Notes under the pieces: generated by a model | Told to the model about the DNA's origin: nothing | The model's input: the letters and a program-made list of their open reading frames with translations, nothing else | The model's database searches: none | Assembly: GCF_030296055.1 (NCBI RefSeq) | Contig: NZ_AP027370.1 | Coordinates: forward strand, 1,414,501-1,478,500 | From: Hydrogenimonas cancrithermarum | GTDB lineage: Bacteria; Campylobacterota; Campylobacteria; Campylobacterales; Hydrogenimonadaceae | DNA length: 64,000 nucleotides | Direction: 5' to 3' | Program-made: the position numbers and the translations under genes | In this document: piece by piece, positions 1 through 7,826 of the stretch | Numbering within the stretch: position 1 is the first letter of the stretch | How the letters are laid out: each line of letters starts with the position of its first letter

Positions 1-2
1 AC

Positions 3-386
3 CGGATCGGGCAGGTCGAAGTCGATGCCTATCTGCGTCCCGAGGGTGTCGAGAATGTCTTTGTCGTGGGCGATGCGGCGGACCTGAAGGACCGGAAAGG
101 AAAACCTGTCCCTCCCACCGCGCAGAGTGCGGAGCAAAGCGGTACGACAGCAGGCCGTAACATCGTCGCTCTGTTGAGTGGCGAAGAGCTGGAGAGAGTC
201 GACATTCGGCTGAGAGGGCTCGCCATCGCCCTCGGCGGCCGCTTCGCGATTATCGATACAGGATGGTTGCGCATCTACGGTGTGCCGGCATACCTGGGCA
301 AGAAAGCGATCGAAAAGTTCTACAAATGGCCTTTGCGCCTCAGGGCGAAAAAAGGGTTCAAAAAGCTCGGTATCTGCAAAGGTTAA
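3..386 (+). CDS. FAD-dependent NADH dehydrogenase-like protein, C-terminal part
   Basis: The reading frame is open from base 3 and the start lies outside the window; 127 codons are visible. The segment VFVVGDAADL is the second FAD-contacting motif of the two-dinucleotide-binding flavoprotein family, and the following KPVPPTAQSAEQSG is typical of type II NADH:quinone oxidoreductases (in which the proline-rich stretch and AQ dipeptide approach flavin and quinone). The C-terminal tail (about residues 70 to 127) is basic and amphipathic, as in the membrane-anchoring tail of NDH-2. The likely role is electron transfer from NADH to quinone at the inner face of the cytoplasmic membrane without proton pumping. 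A sulfide:quinone reductase relative is the main alternative, because the diagnostic N-terminal half is missing. Its stop codon overlaps the stop codon of the convergent PAS gene. Confidence 0.75.
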   Translation, partial: RIGQVEVDAYLRPEGVENVFVVGDAADLKDRKGKPVPPTAQSAEQSGTTAGRNIVALLSGEELERVDIRLRGLAIALGGRFAIIDTGWLRIYGVPAYLGKKAIEKFYKWPLRLRAKKGFKKLGICKG

Positions 387-946
387 CCGAACATCTTCTT
401 CATCAGCTTGAAAAAGGCTTTGAAGAGCCCTTTGTTGCCGATGAGATCGTTGACGAATTCGTCGTATGTGACACCGCGTTCTTCGAGATAGCCGCGAAGA
501 TATTTTTCGGAGGCTTCCATGCCTCCCACCGCTTCGATCTCGATCAGCTTTTCATAGATCGGCTCGATCGCTTTGACGGCCTCTTTGGGCGCGGCTTTTC
601 GGAATGCCGTATATCCGGTGATCTCATTGGTAAGCGGGTCGACTTTCGTTTCGAACTCCGTGACGACCCAGTAATAGCGGCCGTCTTTGGCGAGATTCTT
701 GACGATGGCGAAAATATTCTCTCTGTTCCTGATGCGGTCCCACATCATTTTGAAGACGATTCTGGGCATATCCGGATGACGGATGATGTTGTGCGGCTGG
801 CCGATGAGTTCGGACTCCTTGTATCCGCTGATCTGAACGAAGTAGTCGTTACCGTACTCGATAACGCCTTTTGTATCCGTTTTGCTGACGATATAGCGCT
901 TGGGATCGAGCGTGATCTCTTCATCGATCGGAGTGGGTCGTGCCAT
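383..946 (-). CDS. PAS-domain energy-sensing protein (CetB/Aer-like)
   Basis: A 187-residue soluble protein with one PAS domain at about residues 15 to 125 and a short helical tail. The segments SGYKESELIGQPHNIIRHPDMP and DGRYYWVVTEF (separate parts of the domain) are the signature of Aer/CetB-type PAS domains, which bind FAD and report redox or energy state. In Campylobacter the PAS-only protein CetB works with the transducer CetA in energy taxis; that is family knowledge, and no cetA is seen here. The ATG at 946 is preferred over an upstream ATG because AAGG lies eight bases before it. The gene is convergent with the NADH dehydrogenase-like gene and divergent from a CZB-domain gene, so two sensory proteins flank one promoter region. 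FAD binding itself is inferred. Confidence 0.8.
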   Translation of the reverse strand: MARPTPIDEEITLDPKRYIVSKTDTKGVIEYGNDYFVQISGYKESELIGQPHNIIRHPDMPRIVFKMMWDRIRNRENIFAIVKNLAKDGRYYWVVTEFETKVDPLTNEITGYTAFRKAAPKEAVKAIEPIYEKLIEIEAVGGMEASEKYLRGYLEERGVTYDEFVNDLIGNKGLFKAFFKLMKKMFG

Positions 947-1069
947 GATAAATACCTTGTGGTTAAAAATGTTCAATTTTGTAAAAACGCCCTATTTTTC
1001 GGGCTTTTATTATACCTAATTTAATCAAAAACAGATTACAATTTGTTTAAGAAAACGGGAGATCGAAAG

Positions 1070-1531
1070 ATGAAAAAAGAGGATGCGGTAAAACATATCG
1101 AGGCGGCGATCACGGCACACGAGAGACAGTTGAAAACGAGCCGCTTCATGGCCTACGGAATGAAAGTCGACGAGAAGGATGCGGCCTTGCATGAAAAGGT
1201 GTGCAGTTTCGGTGCATGGCTTTATGAAAATATCGAATGGCTGAAACGTTTTTTCGGGGCTTCCACGATCGAGGAGATTGAAAAACTTCACTCGCTGTGG
1301 CATAATGAAAACCGAAAGATTTACGATCTTTATCTGAAAAAGAACACGAAGGGGTTGCTTGGAAAACTCTTCGGGCCCTCTGGAATCGAGAAGGGGGATA
1401 TCGACCGGGCCAAAGCCTATTATGCCGATCTGAAGAGTGTTTCCGACGCGCTGCTCAAGCGGATGAAAGTACTGCTGGTGCGTGCGAAATCGAGGCCCGA
1501 AAGCGATTATGAAAAGATAGAGGAGAAGTAG
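1070..1531 (+). CDS. CZB (chemoreceptor zinc-binding) domain protein
   Basis: A 153-residue, entirely helical-looking soluble protein. Residues near 12 to 120 fit the CZB domain: an early His in AITAHERQL, the core VCSFGAWLYE whose Cys and following hydrophobics are diagnostic, and a later HSLWHNENRKIY with paired His. CZB domains bind zinc through three His and one Cys and sense zinc or hypochlorite; they occur at the ends of chemoreceptors, on diguanylate cyclases, or alone as here. There is no signalling or membrane segment, so it probably partners another protein. The ATG at 1070 follows GGGAG at good spacing; an upstream ATG at 1043 lacks such a site. It is divergent from the PAS gene and followed two bases later by yajQ, suggesting co-transcription. 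Confidence 0.8.
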   Translation: MKKEDAVKHIEAAITAHERQLKTSRFMAYGMKVDEKDAALHEKVCSFGAWLYENIEWLKRFFGASTIEEIEKLHSLWHNENRKIYDLYLKKNTKGLLGKLFGPSGIEKGDIDRAKAYYADLKSVSDALLKRMKVLLVRAKSRPESDYEKIEEK

Positions 1532-1533
1532 AG

Positions 1534-2031
1534 ATGGCAAAAGAGCACAGTTTCGACATTTCGGCCAAAGCCGATATGCAAGAGATCAAAAACGCGACTC
1601 AGCAGGCACAGAAGGAGGCGGAGAACCGCTATGACTTCAAAGGGATCGCCAAGGAGATCGACCTGAACGAAAAGGCGAAGACGATTACGGTTACGAGTTC
1701 CAGCGACAACAAACTCGATGCGTTGATCGACATCCTGATCGGAAAGATCATCAAGCGGGGGCTCTCGCCGAAGACACTCAAAGAGACGGCCCGCGAAGAT
1801 GCCAGTGGCGGAACGCGCCGGGCGGTTTTCACCATCGTCGACGCGATCGGCAAAGATGACGCCAAACGAATCGTCAAAGAGATCAAGGGGATGAAGCTGA
1901 AAGTACAGGCTTCGATCCAGGGTGACGAGATCCGTGTCAGCGGCAAGTCGCTGGACGATCTGCAGGCGGTGATGGCGCACCTCAAATCGCTCGATTTCGA
2001 CTTCCCGATCAACTTCGGAAACTACCGCTAA
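1534..2031 (+). CDS. yajQ: YajQ-family nucleotide-binding protein
   Basis: A 165-residue protein matching the YajQ/UPF0234 family over its full usual length. Diagnostic parts are the N-terminal SFDISAKADMQEIKNA, the repeat of two ferredoxin-like folds, and the C-terminal GKSLDDLQAVMAHLKSLDFD ending in PINFGNYR. Members bind nucleotides and RNA, and some (Xanthomonas, Pseudomonas) bind cyclic-di-GMP and act as effectors; binding by this copy is not shown by sequence. A diguanylate cyclase lies 2 kb downstream on the same strand, which makes a c-di-GMP link possible but not demonstrated. The next gene begins at the base after its stop, so the two are translationally coupled. Confidence 0.93.
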   Translation: MAKEHSFDISAKADMQEIKNATQQAQKEAENRYDFKGIAKEIDLNEKAKTITVTSSSDNKLDALIDILIGKIIKRGLSPKTLKETAREDASGGTRRAVFTIVDAIGKDDAKRIVKEIKGMKLKVQASIQGDEIRVSGKSLDDLQAVMAHLKSLDFDFPINFGNYR

Positions 2032-2337
2032 GTGGCCGAATTCAAGGATGAGTGGACGCAGGAGGAGTTCCTGCGGGCCAAAAAGGAGCTGGAAGCACAG
2101 GGACGGCAGGTATTGCTGGTCGATACGATCGCCAAGCCGATCGAGGGCGTGGAAACCCTGCTCTACAATCCCTACGAGCTGAAAGAGTACCCTGAAGGGA
2201 CGGTGCTTCTCTTTTACTGTGACACAGGCAAAGAGACTAAAGAGCGTTTGCCAGAGTTTCGCAAGAGATTTCCCGATAAAATCTGCATATCGTTGCGCGG
2301 CGGCCGCGGCTACTGGCGCAAGACACTACGCATATAG
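2032..2337 (+). CDS. small rhodanese-like domain protein
   Basis: A 101-residue soluble protein starting with GTG immediately after the yajQ stop; no other start is well placed. The second half resembles a rhodanese fold: a hydrophobic strand leading to FYCDTGKETKERLPEF, where the Cys sits where the persulfide-forming cysteine of rhodaneses lies, then a C-terminal LRGGRGYWRKTL like the conserved LxGGxxxW end. The active-site loop is not a standard CxxGxR, so catalytic sulfurtransfer is uncertain and the protein may only be rhodanese-related. It sits within a compact run of small genes (yajQ, this gene, DUF309 gene, SagB-type gene), separated by 8 bases from the next. Confidence 0.55.
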   Translation: MAEFKDEWTQEEFLRAKKELEAQGRQVLLVDTIAKPIEGVETLLYNPYELKEYPEGTVLLFYCDTGKETKERLPEFRKRFPDKICISLRGGRGYWRKTLRI

Positions 2338-2345
2338 GGGAAACG

Positions 2346-2663
2346 ATGGGGGAGGCATGTCAAACGTTCGTGCAACTGATCGAAGCGGGCGACTACTACG
2401 AAGCACACGAAGCGCTCGAAGAGATTTGGTATCCGAAGCGGTTTGAAAAAGATAACGAAATTTCGTTGATCAAAGGGTTCATCAATGCATCCGTAGCGTT
2501 CGAACTGGTCAAAAAGGGACGGATGGAACCTGCCAGAAAGACATGGAAGGTCTACCTGAAGTATCGTACGCTGATCGAATGTGTCGAGTCTGAGCATCTG
2601 CCGCTCTATCGGAAGGTCGACGCGCTTTTGGAGCAGAAATATGAACAACTGTTCGGGGCGTGA
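2346..2663 (+). CDS. DUF309 family protein
   Basis: A 105-residue all-helical protein. The N-terminal helix pair DYYEAHEALEEIWY is the family signature of DUF309 (the HExxE-like His/Glu arrangement after YxAH), followed by the second helix KGFINASVAFELVKKG. The function of DUF309 proteins is unknown; the conserved acidic and His positions suggest a ligand or metal pocket, but that is inference. The gene overlaps the start of the SagB-type gene by 23 bases, so the two are likely co-expressed. An initiating ATG at 2346 follows GGGGAAACG, an adequate ribosome-binding region. Confidence 0.8.
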   Translation: MGEACQTFVQLIEAGDYYEAHEALEEIWYPKRFEKDNEISLIKGFINASVAFELVKKGRMEPARKTWKVYLKYRTLIECVESEHLPLYRKVDALLEQKYEQLFGA

Positions 2664-3927
2664 ATATCACGAGGCGACGAAGCACTCCTGGATTTCTGTC
2701 CGCCAAAACCCCAACAGGCTCGATTGGGAGCGTCAGCCCGCATTGATGAAGCTCTACCCTTCGGAGCTTCCGCGGATCGAACTTTCAAAAAACTTTCCTT
2801 CCCACACACTGATTTACCATATTGGCGGCATAACCGCAAAAAAGAGCTATCCGGGCGTCGAGTACTATCTGCGTACCAACCCGAGTGCCGGGGCGCTCTA
2901 CCCGAACGAAATCTATTTTCAGGCGCGGGATGTCGAAGGGTTCGACGATGGCATCTACCATTTCGAGGTGGGAAGTTCATCGGCGGTTCTGCTTCAGCCG
3001 TTGGAAGAGAAGACGGGGCTCGAGCCGCTTTTGAAGCTCTCCTCCCGGATGAAAGGGTTGCTCTTTTTTGTGAGTTCGCCGTGGTACCGCTCGGCCTGGA
3101 AATACAAAAACCGCGCCTACCGCTACACGCTTCTCGATGCCGGCCATCTTCTCGGTACGATCGAAGCGGGAAGCTACCTCTACGAACACGCCTACCGCAT
3201 CGCCTACGATATCGATTTGGAAGGATTGAACCGCTTTTTCGGTTTCGGTCCCGAAGAGTTCTTTCTCTCCGCCGCGATCGTCGCCGTACCGGATAGGGGC
3301 AAAGAGGTGTCGTTGCCCGCATCGACGCTCGTTCAGAGCGATCCGACAGGTGTCTTCGAACCCAATTCGGTGATCGAACGGGCCTATCGGGATACGCTGC
3401 GTCTGAAGGCGTGCCGAAAAGCGGCGCGTTTTCCACATTTTACCTTTCACAAAGAGGCGTGGGAAGAGACGATTCTGCGCCGCCGATCGATTCGGGAGTT
3501 CGCGAAGCGGCCGATCACGAAAGCGCAGTTTGAAGCGATCATGGAGATCGTCGATCAGCCGATACCGAGCGACTGCGACGAACCGCTTCAAATCTACGCG
3601 GTGATCAATCGTGTCGAGGGGATGCCTTTGGGCGTTTGGCATCGCGGCGAAATGGTCAAAATCGGCGACTTCTCCAAAAAAGCGGGCTACCTCTGTCTCG
3701 AGCAGCGGCTCGGCAGCGAAAGTGCCGTCACCTTTTTCATACTGTCGGATGGATGCAACTATCGTGCACTCTATCAAAAGGCGGGAGTCGTGGGCCATCG
3801 CCTCTATCTCGCCTCGGGCTACCTCGGGATCGGATGCAGTGGGATCGGTGCCTACTACGACGACGATGTCGCAGCGTTCTTGCAGAGCGATGCGATGGTT
3901 CTCTATGCCCTGGCCATCGGTAGATAA
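2641..3927 (+). CDS. SagB-type double nitroreductase-fold oxidoreductase
   Basis: A 428-residue protein with two nitroreductase-like halves. The first (about 50 to 215) carries TNPSAGALYPNEIYF, the hallmark of SagB-type dehydrogenases, while the second (about 280 to 428) has RRRSIREFAKRPI, the FMN-phosphate-binding start of a nitroreductase, and ends with a GIGCSGIGAYYDDDV segment. SagB enzymes use FMN; in toxin and thiazole/oxazole peptide pathways they oxidise azolines, but stand-alone copies are widespread and their substrate is unknown. No cyclodehydratase or precursor peptide gene is next to it, so an azole-peptide role is not supported here. The ATG at 2641 is chosen because upstream sequence in frame lies inside the DUF309 gene and GGAG precedes 2641. 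It is cytoplasmic, with no signal or membrane segment. Confidence 0.82.
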   Translation: MNNCSGREYHEATKHSWISVRQNPNRLDWERQPALMKLYPSELPRIELSKNFPSHTLIYHIGGITAKKSYPGVEYYLRTNPSAGALYPNEIYFQARDVEGFDDGIYHFEVGSSSAVLLQPLEEKTGLEPLLKLSSRMKGLLFFVSSPWYRSAWKYKNRAYRYTLLDAGHLLGTIEAGSYLYEHAYRIAYDIDLEGLNRFFGFGPEEFFLSAAIVAVPDRGKEVSLPASTLVQSDPTGVFEPNSVIERAYRDTLRLKACRKAARFPHFTFHKEAWEETILRRRSIREFAKRPITKAQFEAIMEIVDQPIPSDCDEPLQIYAVINRVEGMPLGVWHRGEMVKIGDFSKKAGYLCLEQRLGSESAVTFFILSDGCNYRALYQKAGVVGHRLYLASGYLGIGCSGIGAYYDDDVAAFLQSDAMVLYALAIGR

Positions 3928-3968
3928 GAAATTTTGTTCTTTTTTCGGCAACGTGCTACAATTGTGCC

Positions 3969-5471
3969 ATGACATTGGATAACAAAAACCTATGGCCGCT
4001 GACGCTTTTGAAGTTGATGATGGTCGTATTGACGGGAATTGTCGTATATACCGGTATCGAGTATTATAAGCAAAGAGAGCTCGAAGGCGTCGCCAGGCGG
4101 GCACAGGAGAATCAGCAGCGGCTGATTTCACTGGAGCTGGAAACGTTCAAGACGACATCCGACATCGTCGCGACATTGATGTTCGACGATACGACACGGC
4201 AGCTGCTTTACGATGCGACGCACGGGGGTGACGAAGAGAAGATTCGCAGGACGCTCTATCGACGCTATGCGCCGATCTACAAGAAACTTGCAGATTACAA
4301 ACTGCGCCATTTCCAGTTCCATCTGCCGGACGGCCGCTCTTTTTTGCGTATTCACAAAGCGGATGTTTATGGAGATTCGCTTCTGGAAATCAGGCCGTCG
4401 ATCGCGAAGATCGTCAAAACCCATAAACCTCTGTACGGTTTCGAGACCGGACGCTACCTGGAAGCTTACCGGGCGATCTATCCGCTCTTCTATCGTGGAA
4501 ACTACGTTGGAAGTGTCGAACTCTCCTTTACGTTCGATGTCATGAAACGTATGCTCGAACGGATCCATCGAGGTTCGACGCAATACTATCTGATCCTCGA
4601 TTTCAAAGAGCTCAAAAAAGTGGTCGACTGGAAACGCCTGCACGCTTACCGCCGATGCTTCATCGACCCGGACTTCGTCATAAACGAGAAGTGTGCACAG
4701 ACGTGCCGAAAATTGAAATCGATCGGTTTCAAGACCGACCTCTCTTCCTATCGCGAATTTTCCAAAATCGTGCAGGGGCCGGACCGATATTTCTACATAC
4801 TCAGTTTTCTGCCGCTCAGGATGATCGACGGACATCCGGGCGGCTACTATATCGTGATCCAGAAAGATACGGGTGCGGTCGCGGGGGTCGTTTCGGGTGC
4901 GCGGATCGCCCTGATCGCCCTGGCTCTGGCCGTACTTGTTGCGATACTGCTTATCGTGATGCTCCATATTTACAGGATCAAAGCCCGTGCGGCCGAATTG
5001 GACGCACTCACGGGGGCTTACAACCGGCGTGGTTGTCTGCGCAGACTCGGCAACAACGGAAAACGCTACGCTCTTCTGTTCGTCGATATCGACCATTTCA
5101 AACAGATCAACGATACATACGGGCATGATGTAGGCGACGAAGTGCTCAAGACGGTGGCACGGATCATGGCCACACATATCCGGCGTGAGGATGTCCTGTG
5201 CCGTTACGGAGGGGAAGAGTTTCTGGTTTTCGTGAGCAACGCATCGCAGGATCAGGCACGGATGATCGCCGAAAAGCTTCGTAAGCATATCCAGATCCAT
5301 CGATTCGACGGGGTGGAAAATGTCACCGTAAGCATCGGCATCGCGATTCGGCGCCGAAACGAGTCGATCGGTTCGCTGATCGCAAGAGCGGACAAAAATC
5401 TATACAAAGCGAAAAACGAAGGCCGCAACAGGGTGAGTTCGGATGAAGATGAAGGTCTGAAAAAAGATTGA
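3969..5471 (+). CDS. membrane-bound diguanylate cyclase with periplasmic sensor domain
   Basis: A 500-residue sensor. One membrane helix at about 10 to 30, a periplasmic domain of roughly 270 residues, a second helix at about 305 to 330 (IALIALALAVLVAILLIVML), then a C-terminal GGDEF domain. The domain contains DALTGAYNRRG, FVDIDHFKQINDTYGHDVGD and the catalytic loop RYGGEEF at about residue 414; RRED five residues before the loop fits the RxxD inhibitory site, so product inhibition is expected. It should make cyclic-di-GMP from two GTP. The periplasmic part has the length and two-lobed look of a double Cache-type sensor (GFETGRYLEAYRAIYPLFYRG), ligand unknown. It starts 41 bases after the SagB-type gene, with a TACAAT element just before the ATG, so it may have its own promoter. 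Confidence 0.9.
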   Translation: MTLDNKNLWPLTLLKLMMVVLTGIVVYTGIEYYKQRELEGVARRAQENQQRLISLELETFKTTSDIVATLMFDDTTRQLLYDATHGGDEEKIRRTLYRRYAPIYKKLADYKLRHFQFHLPDGRSFLRIHKADVYGDSLLEIRPSIAKIVKTHKPLYGFETGRYLEAYRAIYPLFYRGNYVGSVELSFTFDVMKRMLERIHRGSTQYYLILDFKELKKVVDWKRLHAYRRCFIDPDFVINEKCAQTCRKLKSIGFKTDLSSYREFSKIVQGPDRYFYILSFLPLRMIDGHPGGYYIVIQKDTGAVAGVVSGARIALIALALAVLVAILLIVMLHIYRIKARAAELDALTGAYNRRGCLRRLGNNGKRYALLFVDIDHFKQINDTYGHDVGDEVLKTVARIMATHIRREDVLCRYGGEEFLVFVSNASQDQARMIAEKLRKHIQIHRFDGVENVTVSIGIAIRRRNESIGSLIARADKNLYKAKNEGRNRVSSDEDEGLKKD

Positions 5472-5485
5472 ACGGAAGTTTATAA

Positions 5486-5563
5486 TGGTCGGAGTGGCGG
5501 GATTTGAACCCGCGGCCTCTACCACCCCAAGGTAGCACGCTAACCAGGCTGCGCCACACCCCG
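5486..5563 (-). tRNA. tRNA-Pro (anticodon GGG)
   Basis: The reverse strand folds as a full cloverleaf with a seven-pair acceptor stem (one G-T), an anticodon stem CTACC/GGTAG around the loop TTGGGGT, a T-arm containing GTTCGAATC, and an encoded CCA. The anticodon GGG reads CCC/CCT proline codons. It lies between the diguanylate cyclase and the HTH coiled-coil gene. Confidence 0.96.
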
Positions 5564-5611
5564 ACATCGATGGAGTGCAATTATACCAAAATTGGGATTT
5601 CTTTCAAGGGA

Positions 5612-6301
5612 TCACTCCAAAATATCTTCGTAAAAGTCGTAACAGGAGATATAGTAGATGCCATTTTGCTTTTTGATGCGTTTGTCTCCCTTCTTATAGG
5701 CTTTCTTGAACCGTTTGACAACCTGTTTGGCTTTGTTGTAGTTGTACTGTTGTCGTTGAATCAGGTCGCCTAGGGGAATCCAGCACTCATCTTCACTCTT
5801 TTGCTCGTTTCTCTTCTCTTTGGTATTTTTTTCGCTTTTTTTCGCTTTTTCCGGTTTGGCCTCTTCTTCCGGTTCGACGTCGATGTGCGGCCTTTTTTCT
5901 TCATCTTCGTTTGGCTTTACATGTGTCAACTGGTAATTGTTTTGATAAATCGTTTTCATCTCATGAAACGCCTGCTTGAGAAGTGTGATCTCCTGCTGCA
6001 GTGTTTGCGTGATCTGTGCGTTCGCCTCTTTGAGATCTTCGATGGATGCTTTCAAAACCTCTATGGTTTCGTCTTTGGCCTTGAGAATCTCCCGGTATTC
6101 GTCGATGAGTGAAACATGTTCTATCTTCTCTTCCTGACCAGGTTTGTCAACATCTTGTTCTATATCCGATGCGACGATGACATAGTATCGCCCGTCGATC
6201 TTTCTTGACGGCAGTGTGCCGCGTTTGATCTTCGCATAGACACTCTGCCTCGAAAGACCGTGCATCTTGGCGTATTCCGAGGGCTTGACAAGTTGTTGCA
6301 T
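5612..6301 (-). CDS. HTH-containing coiled-coil protein of unknown function
   Basis: A 229-residue soluble protein not assigned to a named family. Residues 1 to 50 look like an excisionase/MerR-type winged helix (SEYAKMHGLSRQSVYAKIKRGTLPSRKIDGRYYV), the kind that inserts into DNA. Residues 65 to 115 are a predicted coiled coil. Residues 125 to 165 form a very charged, low-complexity Glu/Lys linker, and a compact C-terminal domain (about 168 to 229) contains a WIPLGDL start and ends DFYEDILE. The arrangement suggests a DNA-binding oligomer with a second small domain, possibly a regulator or a nucleoid-type protein. It is a lone gene between pcm and tRNA-Pro. AGGG ten bases before the ATG supports the start. 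It resembles hypothetical proteins seen in other Campylobacterota, but I cannot confirm the family. Confidence 0.7.
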   Translation of the reverse strand: MQQLVKPSEYAKMHGLSRQSVYAKIKRGTLPSRKIDGRYYVIVASDIEQDVDKPGQEEKIEHVSLIDEYREILKAKDETIEVLKASIEDLKEANAQITQTLQQEITLLKQAFHEMKTIYQNNYQLTHVKPNEDEEKRPHIDVEPEEEAKPEKAKKSEKNTKEKRNEQKSEDECWIPLGDLIQRQQYNYNKAKQVVKRFKKAYKKGDKRIKKQNGIYYISCYDFYEDILE

Positions 6302-6454
6302 ATTGACACCCTATTGTTGACATTTTCTTTTCATTATACCAAAAAGAGAAGATCCATCACCCGAAGTATGTCATTTCGTATAGAAGGGTTCTGTACAGAA
6401 TGTGACAGGTGAAGAAAAATGGCGACGCGATGCGGGAAGGGAAAAACGCTTCGT

Positions 6455-7090
6455 TTACTCGACACCCTTTTTGACAGGGACAAAAAGGCAGCTCTCTTTT
6501 GGAAATTCTTTGATAACGCCGTTCTCTTTTTTAAACTGTGTAATGATCTGTTCTCCATCTTTTTCGATCGGCGCGACAAGAACTCCTTTGTCCGCAAGCT
6601 GGTCGAAAAGTGTCTGTGGAACTTGTGGGGTGGAAGCCGAAAAGAGAATTCTGTCGAAGGGTGCGTACTGCCGCCATCCGCGCTGTCCATCGTCCAGACG
6701 CGTGTGAATGTTGTGGATGTCGAGTTTTTTGAAGCGTGTTTTCGCCTCTTTCAGCAATGCGTCAATCCGTTCGATGGTAAAGACACGCCGAAAAAGACGG
6801 CTCAGGATAGCAGCTTGGTAACCGCTGCCACAGCCGATTTCCAGAACGTTGTCAGCCCCATCGGGCTCGAGATAGACTGTCATTTTGGCGACGGTAATGG
6901 GTGAACTGATCCATTGGTTGGCTTTGATCGGAAGCGCGTCGAGACGATATGCCCAGTGCCGGAACCCCTGAGGGACGAAAAGCTCCCGTTCGATCTCGGT
7001 AAACGCTTTGTAGACGGAGGGTGTGAGTTCGACCTCGTCGGCCAGAGCGTCTGCGAATTTTTGAAGGATAATGCGCCCGGCATTATCCAT
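6455..7090 (-). CDS. pcm: protein-L-isoaspartate O-methyltransferase
   Basis: A 211-residue class I SAM-dependent methyltransferase of the usual Pcm length. Motif I is VLEIGCGSGYQAAILS at about residue 82, preceded by the Pcm-specific substrate segment PIKANQWISSPITVAKM, and followed by the acidic post-I and DRILFSAS motif II. The enzyme methylates isoaspartyl residues in damaged proteins, starting their repair. Its ATG overlaps the stop of the upstream nitrilase-family gene by eight bases, so it is the last gene of the nrdB–nitrilase–pcm run. Grouping with ribonucleotide reductase looks like simple operon neighbourhood. No odd residues are apparent. Confidence 0.93.
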   Translation of the reverse strand: MDNAGRIILQKFADALADEVELTPSVYKAFTEIERELFVPQGFRHWAYRLDALPIKANQWISSPITVAKMTVYLEPDGADNVLEIGCGSGYQAAILSRLFRRVFTIERIDALLKEAKTRFKKLDIHNIHTRLDDGQRGWRQYAPFDRILFSASTPQVPQTLFDQLADKGVLVAPIEKDGEQIITQFKKENGVIKEFPKESCLFVPVKKGVE

Positions 7091-7826
7091 GAAAGAGATC
7101 CATCTCGATGTAGCGGCGGATGCGTTTGACTTCTCTCGGGTCGAAGATACCTTCGATCACTTCTGCATAGTCGTCGCTGATCGCTTTGCCGTTCGGGTCG
7201 ATGATGGCACTGCTGCGTGCCATATCGGGGTTGGCGCTGTCGGCTGCGACGACATAGCACTGGTTGGTGATGGCGAGCGCACGCGTGAGGATTTCGTAGT
7301 GTTGTTTACGCGGTTTCCCCCAGAGCGAAGGGTTCAATATGATATCCGCACCGCGCAGTTTGAGCCAAAATTCGGTAAACCGAAGTTCGAAGCAGACGAT
7401 GATCCCGAATTTGATACCGTCGATCTCAAAAATTTTGATCTCCTCTTCGCTTCCCGCTTTGAAATGGTGATGCTCGTTGCCCAACGGAAAGAGTTTGACT
7501 TTGTGCTGGGTATGGACGATATCGCCATTGTGGATGACATCCGTGCGGTTGACGAAATCTTCCCCTTCCTTGGCGATGGTTGTTAATGTGATGATTTTGT
7601 CACGGCTTATCTTTTTGATCTGCTCGAGCGCGTAAAGGCCGGCTTCCGCCGCTTCGTTCATGCGGTCGTACGCGAAGCCTGTAAGGCACACTTCGGGTGT
7701 GACGATGATCGAATGTTCCGGTAGATTCGCGATAAGCTCCAGCAGATGGGCGATGTTCTCGTCGAAATTTTCGCTTGTCGCCATCTGAATGGCGAAGGTT
7801 TTCCATTTTAGATTAGAAGTCGTCAA
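7083..7826 (-). CDS. carbon-nitrogen hydrolase (nitrilase family)
   Basis: About 247 residues with the nitrilase-superfamily catalytic triad: Glu in VTPEVCLTGF, Lys in HKVKLFPLGNE and Cys in IIVCFELRF. These enzymes hydrolyse small amides or carbamoyl groups in the cytoplasm; the closest functional classes are omega-amidase/NIT2-like and carbamoyl-putrescine amidases, but the substrate cannot be fixed from sequence. The start is unusual: no ATG is available before the first core strand (KTFAIQMAT), so the TTG at 7826 is chosen. It is preceded by GGGAG seven bases away and overlaps the end of nrdB by 14 bases. An ATG further upstream, at 7910, lies well inside nrdB and is rejected. Confidence 0.87.
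   Translation of the reverse strand: MTTSNLKWKTFAIQMATSENFDENIAHLLELIANLPEHSIIVTPEVCLTGFAYDRMNEAAEAGLYALEQIKKISRDKIITLTTIAKEGEDFVNRTDVIHNGDIVHTQHKVKLFPLGNEHHHFKAGSEEEIKIFEIDGIKFGIIVCFELRFTEFWLKLRGADIILNPSLWGKPRKQHYEILTRALAITNQCYVVAADSANPDMARSSAIIDPNGKAISDDYAEVIEGIFDPREVKRIRRYIEMDLFHG

Noticed and set aside
2641-3927. Thiazole/oxazole-modified peptide cluster
   Set aside because: Only the SagB-like gene is present; no YcaO, E1-like or precursor peptide gene is nearby.
7600-7806. ATG-starting frame overlapping the nitrilase-family gene
   Set aside because: It is a shadow frame with no recognisable protein; the nitrilase triad lies in the other frame, with a TTG start.
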